From Patescibacteria group bacterium (lineage in GTDB: Bacteria > Patescibacteria > UBA1384 > CAILIB01), in the NCBI GenBank assembly GCA_020696955.1, contig JAJFBK010000054.1, forward strand, positions 1 to 5,108: a DNA stretch of 5,108 nucleotides, read 5' to 3'. Position 1 is the first letter of the stretch; each line of letters begins with the position of its first letter. Below, in pieces: positions 3,657 through 5,108 of this stretch. A program made the translations under genes and the position numbers. The notes beneath the pieces are model-generated. The model was not told the DNA's origin. It saw nothing but the letters and a program-made list of their open reading frames with translations, and made no database searches.

Positions 3657-5108
3657 ATGGCTGTAGAAAAACACTCAGTCACTTTGGGTGAAACACCCAT
3701 AACCATTGAATATGGTCGTTTTGCCGAGCAGGCAGACGCCGCCATAACCATAACCGCTGGTGGCACCGTCTTGCTTGCTACCGTAGTGGTATCCAAAACA
3801 GAACGAGAAGGGATCGATTACTTTCCCCTCATGGTTGACTATGAAGAACGGCTGTACGCAGCTGGTAAGATCTCCGGATCCCGCTTCATTAAGCGAGAAG
3901 GACGGCCATCAGAAACTGCCGTACTCACCTCTCGCCTGGTTGACCGACCGCTTCGCCCCCTGTTTGACAAAAATTTCCGCAAGGACGTGCAGGTAATCAT
4001 TACCGTACTTTCTATCGACAAGGAGAACGATCCTGACATCTTGGCCATCATCGGCGCTTCATGCGCTTTGATGAAAGCTGGAAAAGCTCCTTTTAGCGGA
4101 CCTGTTGGCGCCTGCCGTATCGGAATGATCGACGGCAAACTGGTTGTGAACCCAAATCGGGAAGTTATGGCGGAGTCAGATCTTGACCTCGTAGTAGCCG
4201 GAACTAAGGACCGAGTAATGATGGTAGAAGCCGGTGCTAATGAAGTGCCCGAAGCTACCATGCTAGAAGCTCTCAGAATGGCTCAGGATGCCATGCAAGA
4301 GGTTATTGCCATTCAGCATACCTTTGCAACCAAATACGTTGCTCCTGCAATCACTGTGGCCAAAGAAGGCCCTACCGTTTTGGAGGCAGTCAAAGGATAC
4401 GCCGGTGAAGAAATCAGCGCCGCCATGGCTAACAAGGACCGTGAAGCCCGAAGAATTACTCTTGATGAGCTTCTTCTTAGTACGGCCGCTCACCTAGAAG
4501 GCGCATTCAAACAAGCCGATATCAAGATTGCCTTTAACAAGCTTGTGGAAAAAGAAGTCCGCATCGCCATCTTGGAACGTGAAGACAGACCTGATGGACG
4601 CGGAATCCTTGATGTTCGTCCAATCACCGTGGAAGTCGGCATCCTGCCTCGTACTCACGGAACCGGACTGTTCACTCGTGGACAGACTCAGGCTCTTACT
4701 ATCGCTACCCTAGGATCACCTGGAGACGAACAGACCATCGAGACCATGGACACCGAGGGAACCAAGCGCTACATGCACCACTACAACTTCCCTCCGTTTT
4801 CTACCGGTGAAACCTCCCCTGTTCGTGGAGCCTCCCGTCGAGAAATCGGTCATGGCGCCTTGGCTGAACGAGCCCTTATCCCTGTCATTCCTTCTCAAGA
4901 CGAATTCCCTTACACCATTCGCTTGGTTTCTGAAATTCTTTCTTCGAACGGATCTTCTTCAATGGCTTCAACCTGCGGATCAACTCTTGCTCTGATGGAT
5001 GCCGGCGTTCCTATTCGCAAACCGGTTTCCGGAATTGCCATGGGACTCGTAACTAACGAAGACGCTTCTGAGTTCAAGGTCTTGACCGACCTTCAAGGGC
5101 TAGAGGAC
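3657..5108 (+). CDS. pnp: Polynucleotide phosphorylase (PNPase), N-terminal 484 residues
   Basis: The frame is open from ATG 3657 to the last base with no stop, so the gene continues past the window; 484 residues are seen of about 700 in the family. AAAGGA (3647-3652) sits 4 bases before the ATG. Domains: first RNase PH-like core (about 10-145) with 'KREGRPSETAVLTSRLVDRP' (79-98); all-helical linker (about 240-305); second RNase PH core from about 310 with 'RPDGRGILDVRP' (311-322), the phosphate/RNA-binding 'FTRGQTQAL' (339-347), 'HHYNFPPFSTGE' (374-385), 'SRREIGHGALAERAL' (393-407) and 'SSNGSSSMASTCGSTLALMD' (429-448). The catalytic aspartates of the G-D-M-D-F segment and the KH and S1 domains should lie just beyond the end. 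PNPase is a trimeric, phosphate-dependent 3'-5' exoribonuclease of cytoplasmic RNA decay. It follows rpsO after a terminator and a 178-bp gap, so it probably relies on read-through or on its own weak promoter. No truncation or frameshift is seen. Confidence 0.97.
   Translation, partial: MAVEKHSVTLGETPITIEYGRFAEQADAAITITAGGTVLLATVVVSKTEREGIDYFPLMVDYEERLYAAGKISGSRFIKREGRPSETAVLTSRLVDRPLRPLFDKNFRKDVQVIITVLSIDKENDPDILAIIGASCALMKAGKAPFSGPVGACRIGMIDGKLVVNPNREVMAESDLDLVVAGTKDRVMMVEAGANEVPEATMLEALRMAQDAMQEVIAIQHTFATKYVAPAITVAKEGPTVLEAVKGYAGEEISAAMANKDREARRITLDELLLSTAAHLEGAFKQADIKIAFNKLVEKEVRIAILEREDRPDGRGILDVRPITVEVGILPRTHGTGLFTRGQTQALTIATLGSPGDEQTIETMDTEGTKRYMHHYNFPPFSTGETSPVRGASRREIGHGALAERALIPVIPSQDEFPYTIRLVSEILSSNGSSSMASTCGSTLALMDAGVPIRKPVSGIAMGLVTNEDASEFKVLTDLQGLED

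Noticed and set aside
3839..4261. Minus-strand frame, and several short plus-strand frames, within 3839-4995
   Set aside because: All lie inside the continuous PNPase frame starting at 3657, which carries family motifs throughout.
1..5108. A hidden new system such as a defence island, mobile element or CRISPR array
   Set aside because: The genes are housekeeping or pilin types, densely packed on one strand, with no terminal repeats, integrase, transposase or spaced repeats.

Overview
The window reads as one plus-strand stretch of a bacterial chromosome, most likely from a Patescibacteria (CPR) genome. That assignment is an inference. It rests on the style of the two short prepilins (an F-T-L/I-I-E-L-L-V-V-type head followed by a 'RDNTRKADI'-type helix), on a DHH phosphoesterase with an extra segment before its DHH motif, on a compact 84-residue S15, and on several starts without a Shine-Dalgarno sequence. 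The exact lineage cannot be fixed from the sequence. All genes read with the ordinary code, and no in-frame TGA occurs in any of them.

Layout. (1) 1-516: the C-terminal end of a Clp/Hsp100 AAA+ unfoldase, cut by the window start. (2) 539-1237 and 1240-1776: two type IV pilin-like proteins, 22 bp after the Clp gene and 2 bp apart, so probably co-transcribed with it. (3) A sigma70-type promoter at 1789-1817, then a DHH/DHHA1 phosphoesterase of the NrnA type (1861-3153). (4) A second promoter with the same -10 hexamer and 17-bp spacer (3143-3171), overlapping the end of nrnA, then rpsO (3224-3478) and a strong intrinsic terminator (3497-3533). (5) A leader of about 120 bp with an inverted repeat, then pnp (polynucleotide phosphorylase), open from 3657 to the window end without a stop.

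How the genes fit together. The right half is an RNA-metabolism neighbourhood: S15 and PNPase are classic neighbours, and an NrnA-type enzyme could finish the very short oligoribonucleotides that PNPase leaves. The left half couples a protein unfoldase gene to two surface or secretion pilins, and the two halves are separated by the promoter at 1789.

No mobile element, CRISPR array, tRNA, rRNA or clearly new system is visible. The items most worth a second look are the insert and low-complexity tail of the NrnA-like protein, the start-site conflict at its promoter, the Ca2+-loop-like motif in the first pilin, and the inverted repeat in the pnp leader.
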